Origin: Heyndrickxia shackletonii
GTDB taxonomy: Bacteria > Bacillota > Bacilli > Bacillales > Bacillaceae_C
Direction: 5' to 3'
NCBI RefSeq assembly: GCF_001420715.1
Contig: NZ_LJJC01000004.1
Location: 773,734 to 837,733 of the forward strand
DNA length: 64,000 nucleotides
Position numbers and translations under genes: made by a program. Below the pieces are notes generated by a model. The model did not search any database. It was not told the DNA's origin and was given only the letters and a program-made list of their open reading frames with translations. Within the stretch, counting starts at the first letter, position 1. Each line of letters opens with the position of its first letter. Positions 51,395 to 60,866 of the stretch are shown piece by piece.

Positions 51395-52672
51395 ATGAGT
51401 ATTCCAAAGGCAAGATGGTATAGGATTGGATTGTTATTATTTCTAACCTATCTAGTGGCATTTGTGGATAGGTCCAATATTGGGATGGCTGCACCATTAA
51501 TGGTTAAATCTCTTGGACTTTCTTCTACTACGACAGGTGTTTTATTATCTGCATTTTTTTGGGGATATGTCATTACCCAAATACCAAGTGGCCTATTAGC
51601 AAGTAAGTATAGTGCGAAAAAAATTATTGTCGGTTCTCTAGTACTATTAGGGATAACCGGTATTTTAACAGGTGTTGTGAAGAGTTACGATGGGCTGTTA
51701 GTAGTTCGTTTTATAATGGGTCTTGCTGAAGGAGTATTATGGCCAGCTTTTGCCATTTATTTTATTAATTGGTATGCCAATTCAGAAAGAGCAAGAGCGA
51801 TAAATTTTTCCGAAATGTCTCTGCCAATCTCTTCTATTATTATGGCCCCTCTAGCAGGATGGATGATTGAAAATTGGAATTATCATGTCATGTTTATCTT
51901 ACAAGGAAGTTTACCTATCGTATTGGCTATTTTCTTTGCTTGGTTTGCTTCAGACTCTCCTGAAAAAGATCGCTATGTTTCAAAAGAAGAGCTAGATTAT
52001 ATCAAACAGAATCGTACTGCAGAGTTAAAAGAAAAGGGATCTTTTCTTGAAGTCATTGGCAATTATCGTGTTTGGGTATTCTGTGTTGTGTACTTTCTTT
52101 GGATTACTGGATTGTATAGTTTCGGGTTATGGATGCCTAGTTTAATGAAGGAATTAAGCAGTACAGGTATTGGTACGGTCGGATGGTTAACAGCTATTCC
52201 GTTTGTATTAGCTGCTATTGCGATGTATTTTAATGCAAAATGGTCTGATTCTCATACTAGTAAACGCTCCTTCTTTATTGCCATTCCATTATTGATTGGC
52301 GGTCTGGCATTAGTTCTTCAGCATATTTTCGGTGTAAACCTTACGACTAATCTTATTATGCTAATCATCGCAGGTATTGGGATCTATGCTGCATTTGGCC
52401 CATGGTGGGCATGGGCGATGTCATTTGTACCAAATAACCAAGCTGGTACGGCAAATGGTTTAATTAATTTAGTTGGTAATTTTGGTGGGATTGTCGGACC
52501 GATTATCGTTGGGGCGGTTGCACAAGGGAAAAATTTATTAGAAGGCTTCTATGTTTTAGGATTCTTCCTCATTTTAGGGTCCATTATTGTTCTTACCTTT
52601 GCAGCACTAAATAAATCGAGAGTGAAAAATTTGGATGCTCATCAAAATAGCAAGCAATTAGTAACAAAATAG
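51395..52672 (+). CDS. MFS transporter, anion:cation symporter (GudP-like) family
   Basis: 425 residues, 12 helices. The start YRIGLLLFLTYLVAFVDRSN is the TM1 signature of the ACS family (hexuronate, glucarate, tartrate, phthalate carriers). FFWGYVITQIPSGLLASKY and RFIMGLAEGVLWPAFAIYFI are the TM2/TM4 motifs. It would import an organic anion with protons. It is the first gene of a catabolic region with a MocR regulator and a 2-oxo acid dehydrogenase complex. A cre-like site lies upstream. Confidence 0.9.
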   Translation: MSIPKARWYRIGLLLFLTYLVAFVDRSNIGMAAPLMVKSLGLSSTTTGVLLSAFFWGYVITQIPSGLLASKYSAKKIIVGSLVLLGITGILTGVVKSYDGLLVVRFIMGLAEGVLWPAFAIYFINWYANSERARAINFSEMSLPISSIIMAPLAGWMIENWNYHVMFILQGSLPIVLAIFFAWFASDSPEKDRYVSKEELDYIKQNRTAELKEKGSFLEVIGNYRVWVFCVVYFLWITGLYSFGLWMPSLMKELSSTGIGTVGWLTAIPFVLAAIAMYFNAKWSDSHTSKRSFFIAIPLLIGGLALVLQHIFGVNLTTNLIMLIIAGIGIYAAFGPWWAWAMSFVPNNQAGTANGLINLVGNFGGIVGPIIVGAVAQGKNLLEGFYVLGFFLILGSIIVLTFAALNKSRVKNLDAHQNSKQLVTK

Positions 52673-52707
52673 CATAAGAGTGAAAGCAGAAATCTATTGA
52701 TAAAAGT

Positions 52708-52746
52708 GGGGCTATTCTTTGTAAATGAGAGAATAGCTCCTTTTCT
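52708..52746 (+). terminator. Rho-independent terminator
   Basis: GGGGCTATTCT pairs with AGAATAGCTCC, followed by TTTTCTTT. Confidence 0.8.
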
Positions 52747-52825
52747 TTCGATTAGTATTCAGTATATTTAAAATATTATTAAAAGTATCTTAGTAAAAAG
52801 AATTTCATGCTTGGGAGGGATAACA

Positions 52826-54292
52826 ATGACGAAAAACATTTGGGAAGAATTCGCAATTAATGCGAAGGATAAGATGCCTCTTTATAAACAAATCATTCAT
52901 CAAGTAGAAGGAATGGTTCATGATGGGAGATTGAAACCAGGTACCCGGTTGCCATCGGAAAGAAAAATGGCTAAATTACTGAATGTTAGTAGAATGACGA
53001 TTACCTTAGCCAATGAAGAAATGAAAGCAAGGGGAATGGTTCGCAGCCATCAAGGAAGCGGAACCTTTATATTGCGTGGACCAAGGGCTAAAGAAGTGGA
53101 AAGGGATTTAGACCTTCCAGTGGAGTTTGCCTATCCAACTGGTGAAATTAATCAAGGAATGGATGAAATCATGAGACACGGGGAAAATACCCATCTCATT
53201 AACCTTGCAGGAGTAGGTACTGCTCCGGAAGTACATCCGGGAATTGAACTTAGCCAGTGCTTTTCCGAGCATTTGCGAAAGAATCCCATCTTACTTCAAT
53301 TACCCTCCCCTACACAGGGATATGAGCCTCTGCGATTGGAAATGATATCGTGGCTAAAAAAAGTGAAAATCGAGGTAAAGCTGAATGAAATTATGATTGT
53401 TTCCGGTGCTATGCAAGGACTGGATTTAATCAGTCGTTTGTTTTTAAAACCAGGTGATTATGTGGTAATGGAGGAGCCGGGATTTTTGGGAGCAGCTGAC
53501 GCTTTCAAGGCTACTGGAGCGAAAATTCTAAGGATCACTCTTGATGAGGAAGGAATTCGCTTGGATAGTTTAGAGAATATGTTAATGCAATTTCCTATTA
53601 AATTTATTTATGTGAATCCGACCTACCAAAATCCAACTGGCGTCACGATGTCCTTAAAACGAAGGAAGAAGCTTTTGGAGCTATGTTCTAAATATGGAGT
53701 GCTTATTGTGGAAGACGATCCGTTTAGCTTGCTTTATTTTGAAGACAAGCCGGCTCCTCCTATAAAATCATTAGGATCGGATAATGTCATTTATATTCAA
53801 TCCTTTTCCAAATATCTATATCCAGGGATTCGCTTAGCTGTTTTAGTTGCTAATGAAGGCATTATTCATAATCTATCGAAAGTGAAACAAAGGGTAGATT
53901 TACATAGCAATAATTTAACGCAAATTGCCTTACATGCCTATATCTCAGAAGGAAATCTAGAAAATCATATTTGGAAGTTGAAGAGCGCTTACTTGGAGCG
54001 CCTTCACCTGATGAAGGAACTATTGAACGAAGGTCCCTATATTCATTGTAAATTGCCAGAAGGTGGAGTCTTTCTTTGGTGTAAAGTACCGAAGGAAATA
54101 CCGACAGACCGATTATTAGAGTTTGCGGTGAAAAATGGCTTTACCTTTGTTCCGGGGAACTGGATGAGCGGGGTTGGCATGTTTGAAAACTATATTCGCC
54201 TTGCTTATACACACCCTTCTCTTGAATGGTTGAAAAAGGGGATTAAGCTACTTCATCATACCATTTTGGAATATAAAGAATACCAATTTTAA
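52826..54292 (+). CDS. MocR-type GntR/aminotransferase-like regulator
   Basis: 488 residues. The GntR domain (15-85; YKQIIHQVEGMVHDGRLKPG, LPSERKMAKLLNVSRMTITL) is fused to an aminotransferase-like domain (about 130-485; YVNPTYQNPTGVTMSLKR, VEDDPFSLLYFED, and the intact PLP lysine in IQSFSKYLYPGIRLAV; YIRLAYTHPS near the end). ATG 52826 follows GGGAGGG. It lies between the transporter and the dehydrogenase operon. A dyad overlapping its stop codon is nearly repeated in front of the convergent MDR-SDR-BASS operon, so it probably controls both. Confidence 0.9.
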   Translation: MTKNIWEEFAINAKDKMPLYKQIIHQVEGMVHDGRLKPGTRLPSERKMAKLLNVSRMTITLANEEMKARGMVRSHQGSGTFILRGPRAKEVERDLDLPVEFAYPTGEINQGMDEIMRHGENTHLINLAGVGTAPEVHPGIELSQCFSEHLRKNPILLQLPSPTQGYEPLRLEMISWLKKVKIEVKLNEIMIVSGAMQGLDLISRLFLKPGDYVVMEEPGFLGAADAFKATGAKILRITLDEEGIRLDSLENMLMQFPIKFIYVNPTYQNPTGVTMSLKRRKKLLELCSKYGVLIVEDDPFSLLYFEDKPAPPIKSLGSDNVIYIQSFSKYLYPGIRLAVLVANEGIIHNLSKVKQRVDLHSNNLTQIALHAYISEGNLENHIWKLKSAYLERLHLMKELLNEGPYIHCKLPEGGVFLWCKVPKEIPTDRLLEFAVKNGFTFVPGNWMSGVGMFENYIRLAYTHPSLEWLKKGIKLLHHTILEYKEYQF

Positions 54293-54305
54293 TATTGGTT
54301 ATATG
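54280..54305 (+). promoter_or_regulatory. operator copy A of the catabolic regulon
   Basis: Core ACCAATTTTAATATTGGT (54282-54299) is a dyad with arms ACCAAT/ATTGGT, overlapping the MocR stop codon and 70 bp before E1 alpha. 22 of 26 bases are identical to 61947-61972. Confidence 0.7.
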
Positions 54306-54317
54306 AAAGCGTTTTAA
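54304..54317 (+). promoter_or_regulatory. cre-like site (CcpA)
   Basis: TGAAAGCGTTTTAA fits the cre consensus TGWAARCGYTWNCW with one mismatch. It is adjacent to operator A and upstream of the E1-E2-E3 operon. Confidence 0.6.
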
Positions 54318-54371
54318 TTTTTCTTACCATTGATATGAAAAGAAAAATCATGAACCAAATGGAGGGTTAAT

Positions 54372-55367
54372 ATGGGAAATAAAGGTATCTCTAAGGAGCT
54401 CATCAAACATTGGTACTATAAAATGCTTTTAATAAGACGGTTCGAAGAAATGATTAACGAAAAGTTTTTAGCTGGGGATATCCCAGGATTTGTTCATCTT
54501 TATATTGGTGAAGAAGCAACAGGAGTAGGAGTATGCTCCACGTTGAGAAAATCGGATTATATTACAAGTACACATAGAGGGCATGGACATACTATTGCAA
54601 AAGGTGCCGATGTCAAACGTTGCATGGCAGAGCTTTATGGAAAAAGGACAGGGTATTGTAAAGGAAAAGGAGGTTCCATGCATATAGCCGACTTTGGAAT
54701 TGGTATGTTGGGGGCAAACGGCGTGGTTGGAGGAGGATTCAACTTAGCAGTCGGAGCCGCACTAGCCATTCAATTAAGGAAGAATGATGACGGGGTTGCA
54801 GTTTGCTTTTTTGGAGACGGTGCAAGCAACCGTGGGACTTTTCATGAAGGACTGAATATGGCATCTGTTTGGAACCTCCCAGTTATATTTGTCTGTGAAA
54901 ATAACCAATGGGCTTCCACTACTCCTCTTCATGAAGCGACAGCGGTTACGGATATATCAGTTCGCTCGATATCTTATGCAATGCCAAGTGAAATGGTGGA
55001 TGGAAATGATGTCTTTGCTGTATATGAAGCGGCAGTAAAGGCTGTGGATAGAGCAAGAAGAGGCGAAGGTCCAACTTTAATAGAATGCAAAACTTATAGA
55101 GTAAAAGGACATTTTGTTGGGGATCCGGAGCAGTATCGGACTAGAGAAGAGGTAATGGCACAAATGGAATCCAATGACCCGTTGAAAAAGTTCTTAGAAC
55201 GGGTGTTGGGTGAAAATTTATTAGATGAAATCCAATTAAAGGAAATAGAAGAGCAAGTAGCCGTTGATATAGAAGAGGCAGTGAAGTTTGCGGAAGAAAG
55301 CCCATTCCCGAAACCGGAAGAAGCATTCGAAGATTTATACGTAGAGGAGGTCATGAGTCATGCGTAA
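54372..55367 (+). CDS. 2-oxo acid (acetoin-type) dehydrogenase E1 alpha subunit
   Basis: 331 residues. The thiamine-diphosphate motif is GDGASNRGTFHEGLNMASVW to CENNQW. The active-site His lies in STHRGHGHTIAKG, and GKGGSMHIAD is typical of AcoA/PDH E1 alpha. The length matches AcoA (about 330). With E1 beta it decarboxylates a 2-oxo acid or acetoin and reductively acylates lipoyl-E2. ATG 54372 follows GGAGGG, and it overlaps E1 beta by 8 bp. Substrate is unproven; no acoR-type sigma-54 activator is intact nearby. Confidence 0.9.
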   Translation: MGNKGISKELIKHWYYKMLLIRRFEEMINEKFLAGDIPGFVHLYIGEEATGVGVCSTLRKSDYITSTHRGHGHTIAKGADVKRCMAELYGKRTGYCKGKGGSMHIADFGIGMLGANGVVGGGFNLAVGAALAIQLRKNDDGVAVCFFGDGASNRGTFHEGLNMASVWNLPVIFVCENNQWASTTPLHEATAVTDISVRSISYAMPSEMVDGNDVFAVYEAAVKAVDRARRGEGPTLIECKTYRVKGHFVGDPEQYRTREEVMAQMESNDPLKKFLERVLGENLLDEIQLKEIEEQVAVDIEEAVKFAEESPFPKPEEAFEDLYVEEVMSHA

Positions 55368-56337
55368 TATTACCTTTTCCCAAGCTACACTGGAAGCGAT
55401 GCAAGAAGAAATGCGCAGGGATGAACGAATCTTTATTATGGGGGAAGATATCGCCAGCCAAGGCGGTATATTCGGTCAATTTAAAGGTTTACCAAAGGAA
55501 TTTGGGCTCGATCGCGTTCGTGATACTCCTATTTCAGAAACTGCTTTAGTTGGTGCTGGTATTGGTGCGGCACTAGCTGGAGCGGTTCCGGTTGTTGATA
55601 TGCATTTTGCTGATTTTATTGGGGTAACGATGGACGAGGTGCTGAATCAAATGGCAAAGATTCGCTATATGTTTGGCGGCCAAGCAACTATGCCCCTTGT
55701 ATTACGGGCACCAGATGGAGTAACCCAATCAGCTGCCGCTCAGCATTCTCAATCCCTTGAAGCGTGGTTTCTTCATATTCCTGGCCTAAAAGTGGTAATT
55801 CCATCGAATCCTGCAGATGCCAAAGGACTTTTGAAAGCAGCCATTCGGGATCAAAATCCTGTCATCTTTTTTGAACATAAGAATTTGTTTAGCCAAAAAG
55901 GATCGGTTCCAGACGACGATTATGTCACCCCAATTGGAAAAGCAGCAGTGGTGAGAGAAGGAAAAGATATTACCATTGTTTCTTACTCCGCCATGCTTGG
56001 AAAATGTTTAGAGGCTGCAGAGCAATTACAAGATCAAGATGGTATTAGTGCGGAAGTAATCGATTTAAGAACCATTGTCCCGATGGATATGGAAACAATA
56101 TACGAATCTGTAAAAAAGACTCATAGACTTGTCATTGCCCATGAAGCAGTTAAGTCGGGTGGTGTAGGAGGAGAAATCGCTGCACAAGTCAGTGAAAACA
56201 TTCTTGAGTATTTAGATGCACCGATTATAAGGGTGGGGGCAGCCTTTACACCGATTCCTTTTAGCCCGCCACTAGAGAAGCATGTTATTCCACAAGTAGA
56301 AAGTGTCGTGGAAGCAGTGTTAAAAGCAAAGTGGTAA
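55360..56337 (+). CDS. 2-oxo acid (acetoin-type) dehydrogenase E1 beta subunit
   Basis: 325 residues. The pyrimidine-binding transketolase domain has GEDIASQGGIFGQFKGLPKE and RVRDTPISETALVGAGIGAA. The C-terminal domain has DLRTIVPMDMETIYESVKKT and HEAVKSGGVGGEIAAQV. FGGQATMPLVLRAPDG is close to AcoB. It starts inside the E1 alpha gene end (8-bp overlap, GAGGAGG inside the upstream frame), which ensures 1:1 synthesis. Confidence 0.92.
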   Translation: MRNITFSQATLEAMQEEMRRDERIFIMGEDIASQGGIFGQFKGLPKEFGLDRVRDTPISETALVGAGIGAALAGAVPVVDMHFADFIGVTMDEVLNQMAKIRYMFGGQATMPLVLRAPDGVTQSAAAQHSQSLEAWFLHIPGLKVVIPSNPADAKGLLKAAIRDQNPVIFFEHKNLFSQKGSVPDDDYVTPIGKAAVVREGKDITIVSYSAMLGKCLEAAEQLQDQDGISAEVIDLRTIVPMDMETIYESVKKTHRLVIAHEAVKSGGVGGEIAAQVSENILEYLDAPIIRVGAAFTPIPFSPPLEKHVIPQVESVVEAVLKAKW

Positions 56338-56371
56338 TAGATAAAGTGCTTAAAAGAGAGGAGGATCTGAA

Positions 56372-57688
56372 ATGGCATCCATCATTACTATGCCGAAATT
56401 TGGTTTAACCATGACAGAAGGAACTTTATCCCACTGGAATAAATCCGTTGGGGAAAGAGTGGAGCAAGGAGAACCACTTTATGAAGTGGAAACAGATAAA
56501 ATTACGAATGAGATTGAGGCGCCACAGGAAGGCGTAATTCGATATATTTTTACAGAGGTTGGTCAGACCGTTCAAGTTGGCGCGCCTCTCGCCATTATTG
56601 CAGAGGAATCGGAAGATATAACAGAATTACTAGATTTGCAAGGTCCAGAAGAAGAATCTAAAAGTAATGGAGTGGTAGAAGAAAAAGGTGCGCAGAATGT
56701 TGTGGAGGAAGTCTATTCTGATACTTATACGAGAGCGACGCCTTATGCAAAAAAACTTGCTAGAGAACAAGGGATCTCTATGCAGGATGTTGAGGCATCA
56801 GGGCCGAGAGGAATAATCCTTTCTCATGATGTCATGAAAAAATCTGTTTCTCCTGCAATTTCCCCGCTCGCAAAGAAATATGCAGAAGAACAAGAGATTG
56901 AATGGCAACAAATAGAACAAGGACGAAGGATTATGCTGCCGGATGTGATCAAAAAGGAACTGGAAGGATCAGCTGCAGTTGCAGCAGCGATCGATGTGCC
57001 TGCAGCAACTGTTAAGCCAATAACGGGAATGCGCAAGGTAATAGCTGAACGGATGAGCAATAGTTGGCAGCAAATACCTCATGTAACGATCTCAAGGGAA
57101 GTGGATGTTACTCCGTTATTGTCGGCAAAAGCGGTCTTAGATAAAAATTTCAAAATATCCATCACCCATTTCTTAATTAAAATTATCGCTGCGGCATTGC
57201 AAAAACATCCTGTTTTAAATGCTTGGTTTCAAGATAAGGAGATCCTTTATCACCACGAGGTAAATATGGGAATAGCAGTTTCTGTTCCTGAAGGCCTGCT
57301 TGTTCCGGTTTTAAAGCGAGTGGATCAAATGGATATTCTTGAAATCGCAGAGTTAATGTCTGATATAACATCCAGAGCCAAAGAACAAAAGCTTCGCTTA
57401 GATGAGACACAAGGAGGAACCTTTACCATTAGCAATCTTGGAATGATGGGAGTAGAGCAATTTACGCCAATCATAAATCCTCCGGAGACTGGGATTTTGG
57501 GAGTTGGCAGAATAATAGAGAAACCATTCTTTATTGGTGATGATATTGTCCGACGTTCGTTTGCATCCTTTTCATTATCCTTTGATCATCGTGCCTTAGA
57601 CGGCGCTGAAGCAGCAAACTTTCTCCAAACCGTCGAATTTTATATACAAGAACCCATTCGTTTACTGATGAAAGCGAGGGGAAAATAG
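56372..57688 (+). CDS. dihydrolipoamide acyltransferase (E2)
   Basis: 438 residues. A lipoyl domain (1-78) has Lys43 in VETDKITNEI. A first peripheral-subunit-binding domain (about 118-152) reads ATPYAKKLAREQGISMQDVE, SGPRGIILSHDV. A second PSBD-like segment (about 160-195) reads ISPLAKKYAEEQEIEWQQIE and lacks the canonical 'G.GPxGRi'. The catalytic domain (about 210-435) has the active site DHRALDG. The double PSBD is unusual for a Bacillus AcoC. It is followed 1 base later by the E3 gene. Confidence 0.92.
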   Translation: MASIITMPKFGLTMTEGTLSHWNKSVGERVEQGEPLYEVETDKITNEIEAPQEGVIRYIFTEVGQTVQVGAPLAIIAEESEDITELLDLQGPEEESKSNGVVEEKGAQNVVEEVYSDTYTRATPYAKKLAREQGISMQDVEASGPRGIILSHDVMKKSVSPAISPLAKKYAEEQEIEWQQIEQGRRIMLPDVIKKELEGSAAVAAAIDVPAATVKPITGMRKVIAERMSNSWQQIPHVTISREVDVTPLLSAKAVLDKNFKISITHFLIKIIAAALQKHPVLNAWFQDKEILYHHEVNMGIAVSVPEGLLVPVLKRVDQMDILEIAELMSDITSRAKEQKLRLDETQGGTFTISNLGMMGVEQFTPIINPPETGILGVGRIIEKPFFIGDDIVRRSFASFSLSFDHRALDGAEAANFLQTVEFYIQEPIRLLMKARGK

Positions 57689-57689
57689 C

Positions 57690-59024
57690 GTGAAGGTAGT
57701 TGTGATTGGCGGTGGCCCAGGCGGATATACGGCTGCGCTGCGTGCAAGTGAATTAGGTGCCGAAGTGACGTTGATAGAAAAAGATAATTTAGGCGGTACT
57801 TGTTTAAATCAAGGATGCATTCCTACAAAAAGTTTACTGGAATCCTCTCATATATGGCATAAAAGCAAGACGATGTTTCCCGAAAATGTAATGGGAGGGG
57901 TACCATGGAATTCTATATTTTCTCGAAAAAACGAAGCGGTGCTGCAGTTAAGAAAAGGGGTAGAAAGACTTTTAAGAAAAGGAAAAATTAATGTTTTAGA
58001 TGGAATTGCTTCCTTCACATGTGATAAGAAAGTTTTAGTAGAAGGAAAGGAAACTTATGAATTTGCGGCGGATGCAATTATTATTGCCACCGGAAGTCGT
58101 CCTGTTCTACCTAGGATCAAAGGGATTAATTCAGAAGGAGTATTCACAAGTGACGGACTACTAACCCAAAAAACTTTGCCAGAGAGTCTAGCAATCATTG
58201 GCGGCGGTGTCATTGGGATTGAGTTTGCCACCATCTATACGGAGTTAGGGGTAAAAGTACATGTAGTAGAAGCGGCAAATCGGATCCTACCCAATATGGA
58301 TAAGGATATTTCCTTCAATATTCAATCACATTTAGAAAAAAAGGGGGTTTCCTTCTGTCTTTCCCAAAAAATAAAAAAGCTTGAAAGAGAATCAAATAGC
58401 GTGACCCTTAGGTTATCTGAATATGCCTCCATTCAAGCTGAAGTAGTGTTGGTTGCAGTTGGCAGAGAAGCAGTTGTAGATCAGCTCCATCTAGAAAGAG
58501 TTGGAGTTGTAAAAGAAGGGAATAAAGTAAAAGTAAACACCTTTCAACAAACTAATGTAAATGGAATATACGCCATTGGAGATTGTTCAAGTCCAATTAT
58601 GCTTGCTCATGTCGCAATGGCAGAAGGAAAAGTAGCAGCAGAACATGCACTTGGATTTGCCCCACATCCGATTCAATATGATTTAGTTCCGCAATGTATT
58701 TATTCTCATCCAGAAGCAGCAATGGTCGGATTAACAAAAGAAGAAGCAGAAAAGAGAGGATTTCATGTGAACGAGGGATACTTTTCCCTAAGAGCAAGCG
58801 GAAGGGCATTGATTGAAGGGGAATCTACAGGATTCATAAAAGTGATATCGGATAAAAGATATGGACAAATTCTTGGAATTCATCTATTATGCCCAAATGC
58901 AACGGAAATCATCTCTCACGCAACTCTGGGTCTCTCATTAGAATCTACCATAGATGAAATAAAGAATATGGTATTTCCACACCCTTCTATTGTGGAAGGG
59001 ATTCAGGAAGCTGTTTTTTCATAA
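57690..59024 (+). CDS. dihydrolipoamide dehydrogenase (E3)
   Basis: 444 residues. FAD motif GGGPGGYTAALRASELGAEV, redox disulfide Cys38/Cys43 in GGTCLNQGCIPTK, NAD motif IIGGGVIGIEFATIYTELG, second FAD motif GIYAIGDCSSP, and the dimer-interface base His in FPHPSIVEG. The start is GTG 57690, 1 base after the E2 stop, with GAGGGGAA upstream. It reoxidises the E2 lipoyl group with NAD. It is the last gene of the complex operon, before a bidirectional terminator. Confidence 0.93.
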   Translation: MKVVVIGGGPGGYTAALRASELGAEVTLIEKDNLGGTCLNQGCIPTKSLLESSHIWHKSKTMFPENVMGGVPWNSIFSRKNEAVLQLRKGVERLLRKGKINVLDGIASFTCDKKVLVEGKETYEFAADAIIIATGSRPVLPRIKGINSEGVFTSDGLLTQKTLPESLAIIGGGVIGIEFATIYTELGVKVHVVEAANRILPNMDKDISFNIQSHLEKKGVSFCLSQKIKKLERESNSVTLRLSEYASIQAEVVLVAVGREAVVDQLHLERVGVVKEGNKVKVNTFQQTNVNGIYAIGDCSSPIMLAHVAMAEGKVAAEHALGFAPHPIQYDLVPQCIYSHPEAAMVGLTKEEAEKRGFHVNEGYFSLRASGRALIEGESTGFIKVISDKRYGQILGIHLLCPNATEIISHATLGLSLESTIDEIKNMVFPHPSIVEGIQEAVFS

Positions 59025-59029
59025 ATAGA

Positions 59030-59061
59030 AAATGGCCCAATGCCGATAGCAGGGGCCATTT
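59030..59061. terminator. bidirectional terminator
   Basis: AAATGGCCC (59030-59038) pairs with GGGCCATTT (59053-59061). It separates the convergent E3 gene and the BASS transporter gene. Confidence 0.8.
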
Positions 59062-59068
59062 CTTTGAA

Positions 59069-60052
59069 TTAACTTACCTTTAACTTGTTTTTTCTATGAG
59101 AATGAAATAGGTTTTTCCATTTTGAATGAGCGGGTTCCCATAATATAGCGATTAAAGCTCCCAATGATGTATTGACGATCATATTGGTCACAGCAGGTAC
59201 GGCAGCTATAGGACTAATGCTCACCATTGCAAGCAGGGCTGCCAATGCCGTATTGCATATGCCAAATTCATAGACCATGGAACGTCTTTCCGGCTCTTCC
59301 ATTTTAAATAGGGCACTATAGAGATAACCAAGAATCATCGGAATGGTGATTTGTAAAAAGACACATAAAAATAACTTGGGTAATTGATTCATATTATCGT
59401 GGAGCATATTATGAGCATTTGAAACGACGGACAAGTCTACAATCAGCAATGCGATTGAGGATAAAACTGGAATGATGCTCCGAATAGCAGTGATTTTTTC
59501 TTGGAACTTCCATTGAACCAACAGTCCTAGTGAAATGGGCAACAATACAACATATACCATTTTTAAAACAAGAGGTGTAATGGCAACGTACACTACACTC
59601 CCTACTGCCGCTTTCATAATGACGGGAGTGAAGAACGGACTGACAAATGTATCTAAGGAAGACATCATGACACTTAGTGCAACATTTCCATTTGCCATCA
59701 TTGAATATAGGTTAGCAGAGGTTCCACTTGGAACGGAGCCGGCAAGAATAACGCCAGCCTTAAGATCATTCTGATGACTAAAAAAAAGACAGGCAAGGAA
59801 AAAAGAAATTCCAGTAGTGACTATCCATTTCCCAATGACACCGATAATGGCATTCTTAGGATGTGTCATAATCCGCTTCAGGCTATCTCTTGATAAGGTG
59901 AGTCCCATGATAAAGAGGATAAAAGCTAGGGCAAATGAAGTCCAATTTTTTATCCCAGTAAACCATTCGGGAAATGTATACCCAATATAAGCACAACAAA
60001 TTATCCAAAGCGGCAGAAACCTCGTAATCAAAATTTGCAAAAAACGTATCAT
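59069..60052 (-). CDS. bile acid:sodium symporter (BASS) family transporter
   Basis: A 327-residue protein with 9-10 helices. Family features are FALAFILFIMGLTLSRDSLK, GVILAGSVPSGTSANLYSMM (sodium-site GT/S cross-over), MSSLDTFVSPFFTPVIM and YEFGICNTALAALLAMV. Bacterial members (PanS, YocS) carry ketopantoate, pyruvate or other 2-oxo acids, which fits the neighbouring 2-oxo acid dehydrogenase. It is the last gene of the minus-strand operon MDR-SDR-BASS. Confidence 0.9.
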   Translation of the reverse strand: MIRFLQILITRFLPLWIICCAYIGYTFPEWFTGIKNWTSFALAFILFIMGLTLSRDSLKRIMTHPKNAIIGVIGKWIVTTGISFFLACLFFSHQNDLKAGVILAGSVPSGTSANLYSMMANGNVALSVMMSSLDTFVSPFFTPVIMKAAVGSVVYVAITPLVLKMVYVVLLPISLGLLVQWKFQEKITAIRSIIPVLSSIALLIVDLSVVSNAHNMLHDNMNQLPKLFLCVFLQITIPMILGYLYSALFKMEEPERRSMVYEFGICNTALAALLAMVSISPIAAVPAVTNMIVNTSLGALIAILWEPAHSKWKNLFHSHRKNKLKVS

Positions 60053-60071
60053 ACATGAAAAGCTCCTATCC

Positions 60072-60839
60072 CTATTTGACTGTTAATCCACCACACACAT
60101 TAAGTGCTTGCCCTGTAATATAAGAGGCATCCTCAGAGGCAAGAAATCCCACTGTTTTTGCAACATCTTCTGGTGAACTGATACGACCAAGCGGAATGTC
60201 TCCTAAGTAATTTTTCATCGATTCCTCTGGTGTAACACTGGCAAGGTCACTCATATCCACAGCCATTTTTGCAAGAAGATCCGTTTCCATTGCACCAGGG
60301 CATACGGCATTTACTCTAATTTTCCGGGGAGCAAGGACAATAGAGGCTGTTTTGGTCAAACTGATTATTCCAGCTTTTGATGCTGCATAAGCTACCGATA
60401 GTGGACGAGGACTACTTGCAGCAATAGAGGAAATATTAATGATAGATCCTCCATTAGAGATATATGGAGCTACTGATTGAATCATAAAGAAGGCTGCTTT
60501 CAAATTAATATTCATCACAAAATCCCAATCTTTTTCCGTCACGGTTTCAACTGGTTTAACGAAATTAACACCCGCATTATTGACTAGTACATGAAAATCT
60601 CCAAAGTCTTCATGAATTTTTGTTACAATCCGACTGATATCTTCTGTGAAGCTCAAATCTAGGTTTATCCCGTGGGCATCTTTTCCTTCATTAACAAGTT
60701 TGTTAGTGGCCACTTGGAGCTGCTCCTCATTTCGGTCTAACAAAATAACCTTGTACCCGGATGAGGATAGTACATCTGTAATGGCAAAACCAAGTCCTTG
60801 TGCAGCTCCTGTGATCAATGCAATTTTGTTACGATTCAA
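60072..60839 (-). CDS. short-chain dehydrogenase/reductase
   Basis: 255 residues. Cofactor motif TGAAQGLG, Asp of strand 2 (LLDRNEEQ) suggesting NAD, NNAG (VLVNNAGVNF), catalytic Ser (ISSIAASSP) and Tyr-x3-Lys (YAASKAG), ending in the usual 'sYitGq.l.vcGG'. It lies 27 bp after the medium-chain dehydrogenase and 19 bp before the BASS gene on the minus strand. It probably performs a second alcohol oxidation in the pathway. Confidence 0.9.
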   Translation of the reverse strand: MNRNKIALITGAAQGLGFAITDVLSSSGYKVILLDRNEEQLQVATNKLVNEGKDAHGINLDLSFTEDISRIVTKIHEDFGDFHVLVNNAGVNFVKPVETVTEKDWDFVMNINLKAAFFMIQSVAPYISNGGSIINISSIAASSPRPLSVAYAASKAGIISLTKTASIVLAPRKIRVNAVCPGAMETDLLAKMAVDMSDLASVTPEESMKNYLGDIPLGRISSPEDVAKTVGFLASEDASYITGQALNVCGGLTVK

Positions 60840-60866
60840 TTGAAAAACCTCCTCGATATACTATTT

